A stretch of 39,110 nt of DNA, from assembly GCA_950054395.1 (NCBI GenBank), contig CATLOZ010000006.1, positions 1 to 39,110 of the forward strand, read 5' to 3'. The position numbers were made by a program, and so were the translations under genes. Of this stretch, positions 39,089 to 39,110 are shown piece by piece. Below the pieces are notes generated by a model that worked only from the letters and a program-made list of their open reading frames with translations, was not told the DNA's origin and did no database searches. Source of the DNA: an uncultured Chloroflexota bacterium (GTDB taxonomy: Bacteria; Chloroflexota; Dehalococcoidia; Lucifugimonadales; GCA-002694895). Position 1 is the first letter of the stretch. Each line of letters opens with the position of its first letter.

Positions 39089-39110
39089 AGATCGGAAGAG
39101 CGTCGTGTAG
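39089..39110. other. Illumina TruSeq adapter read-through (artefact)
   Basis: AGATCGGAAGAGCGTCGTGTAG is identical to the start of the reverse complement of the TruSeq universal adapter. Confidence 0.97.

Overview
AT-rich bacterial contig of 39.1 kb, almost entirely protein-coding. No tRNA, rRNA, CRISPR, phage or transposon gene is visible. Left part: an MFS exporter and a split peptide/oligopeptide ABC importer (lipoprotein SBP + two permeases at 1.5-5.3 kb; the two ATPases about 5 kb away on the opposite strand at 10.5-12.5 kb), with TrhO, an amidohydrolase and a two-subunit transketolase between them. Middle: housekeeping genes (ligA, dnaG, rpoD, proA, proB, an IMPase-family phosphatase, a SCO1664-family/DUF3090 pair, HIBADH-family dehydrogenase, GNAT, NUDIX, SppA, UbiE, Nnr, AcpS, FolD). 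Right part (30-39 kb): a metabolic block with an exact tandem duplication of a SelA-fold PLP enzyme gene, an Ldh_2 dehydrogenase, and an opposing operon (PIG-L fragment, DapA-family, FabI-like SDR, sulfopyruvate/phosphonopyruvate decarboxylase alpha and beta, class IV aminotransferase, a tiny GatC/AtzG-like ORF missed by the ORF track, amidase). The last 22 nt are Illumina adapter sequence, not genome. SCO1664+DUF3090 and the DnaG zinc-motif spacing suggest a Chloroflexota-like (less likely actinobacterial) source; this is an inference from memory. I see no clearly new defence or mobile system. The best leads are the identical tandem duplication with its divergent junction, the unannotated 59-aa amidase partner, the aminotransferase/decarboxylase operon, the 21-bp perfect terminator-like hairpin built into the transketolase CDS, and the conserved SCO1664/DUF3090/IMPase neighbourhood of unknown function.
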